DNA of 6,662 bases, taken from an uncultured Campylobacter sp. (GTDB taxonomy: Bacteria; Campylobacterota; Campylobacteria; Campylobacterales; Campylobacteraceae). Below the pieces are notes generated by a model. That model saw only the letters and a list, made by a program, of their open reading frames with translations. It was not told the DNA's origin and ran no database searches. Within the stretch, counting starts at the first letter, position 1; each line of letters starts with the position of its first letter. Below, one piece after another: positions 6,650 through 6,662 of this stretch. The translations under genes were made by a program, and so were the position numbers. Where the stretch lies: contig CALEHZ010000408.1 in the NCBI GenBank assembly GCA_937875715.1, forward strand, positions 1 to 6,662, in the 5' to 3' direction.

Positions 6650-6662
6650 AAAAAATATTTCA

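Overview
The window holds one complete periplasmic nitrate reductase operon on the + strand, in the order napA-napG-napH-napB-napF-napL-napD, with its promoter region at the left edge and a palindrome-rich end at the right edge. The gene content, the absence of napC, the long NapA (925 aa), the presence of napL and the low-GC sequence all point to an Epsilonproteobacterium (Campylobacterota). The order matches the napAGHBFLD arrangement known from Wolinella succinogenes. Campylobacter jejuni has napAGHBLD without napF, so a non-jejuni Campylobacter or a close relative is the best guess. The species cannot be fixed from this window.

Layout: positions 1-188 are non-coding. They contain T-tracts phased at about 10 bp, a TATAAT -10 box at 150-155 and a very strong Shine-Dalgarno in front of napA at 189. 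The seven genes then run without a break to 6587. Junctions are tight: 6 nt between napA and napG, 4-nt ATGA overlaps at napG/napH, napH/napB and napL/napD, 2 nt between napB and napF, and an 11-nt overlap at napF/napL. This is a single, translationally coupled transcription unit. Positions 6588-6662 carry overlapping AT-rich palindromes that probably include the terminator.

How the genes work together: membrane NapH (four helices, two Cx3CP motifs, two cytoplasmic ferredoxin-type clusters) and periplasmic NapG (four [4Fe-4S] clusters, Tat-exported) replace NapC as menaquinol dehydrogenase. Electrons pass to the dihaem cytochrome c NapB and then to NapA, which carries one [4Fe-4S] cluster and Mo-bisMGD and reduces nitrate to nitrite in the periplasm. 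NapD is the cytoplasmic chaperone for the NapA Tat signal. NapF is a cytoplasmic Fe-S accessory protein, here a short form with two clusters. NapL is an exported beta-propeller-like protein of unclear function.

The core system is well known and I see no wholly new system. The points worth a second look are the reduced NapF, the poorly understood NapL, and an apparent excess of the octamer AAAATTCA/TGAATTTT in the window. That octamer forms the 3' palindromes and also occurs repeatedly inside the NapF linker.
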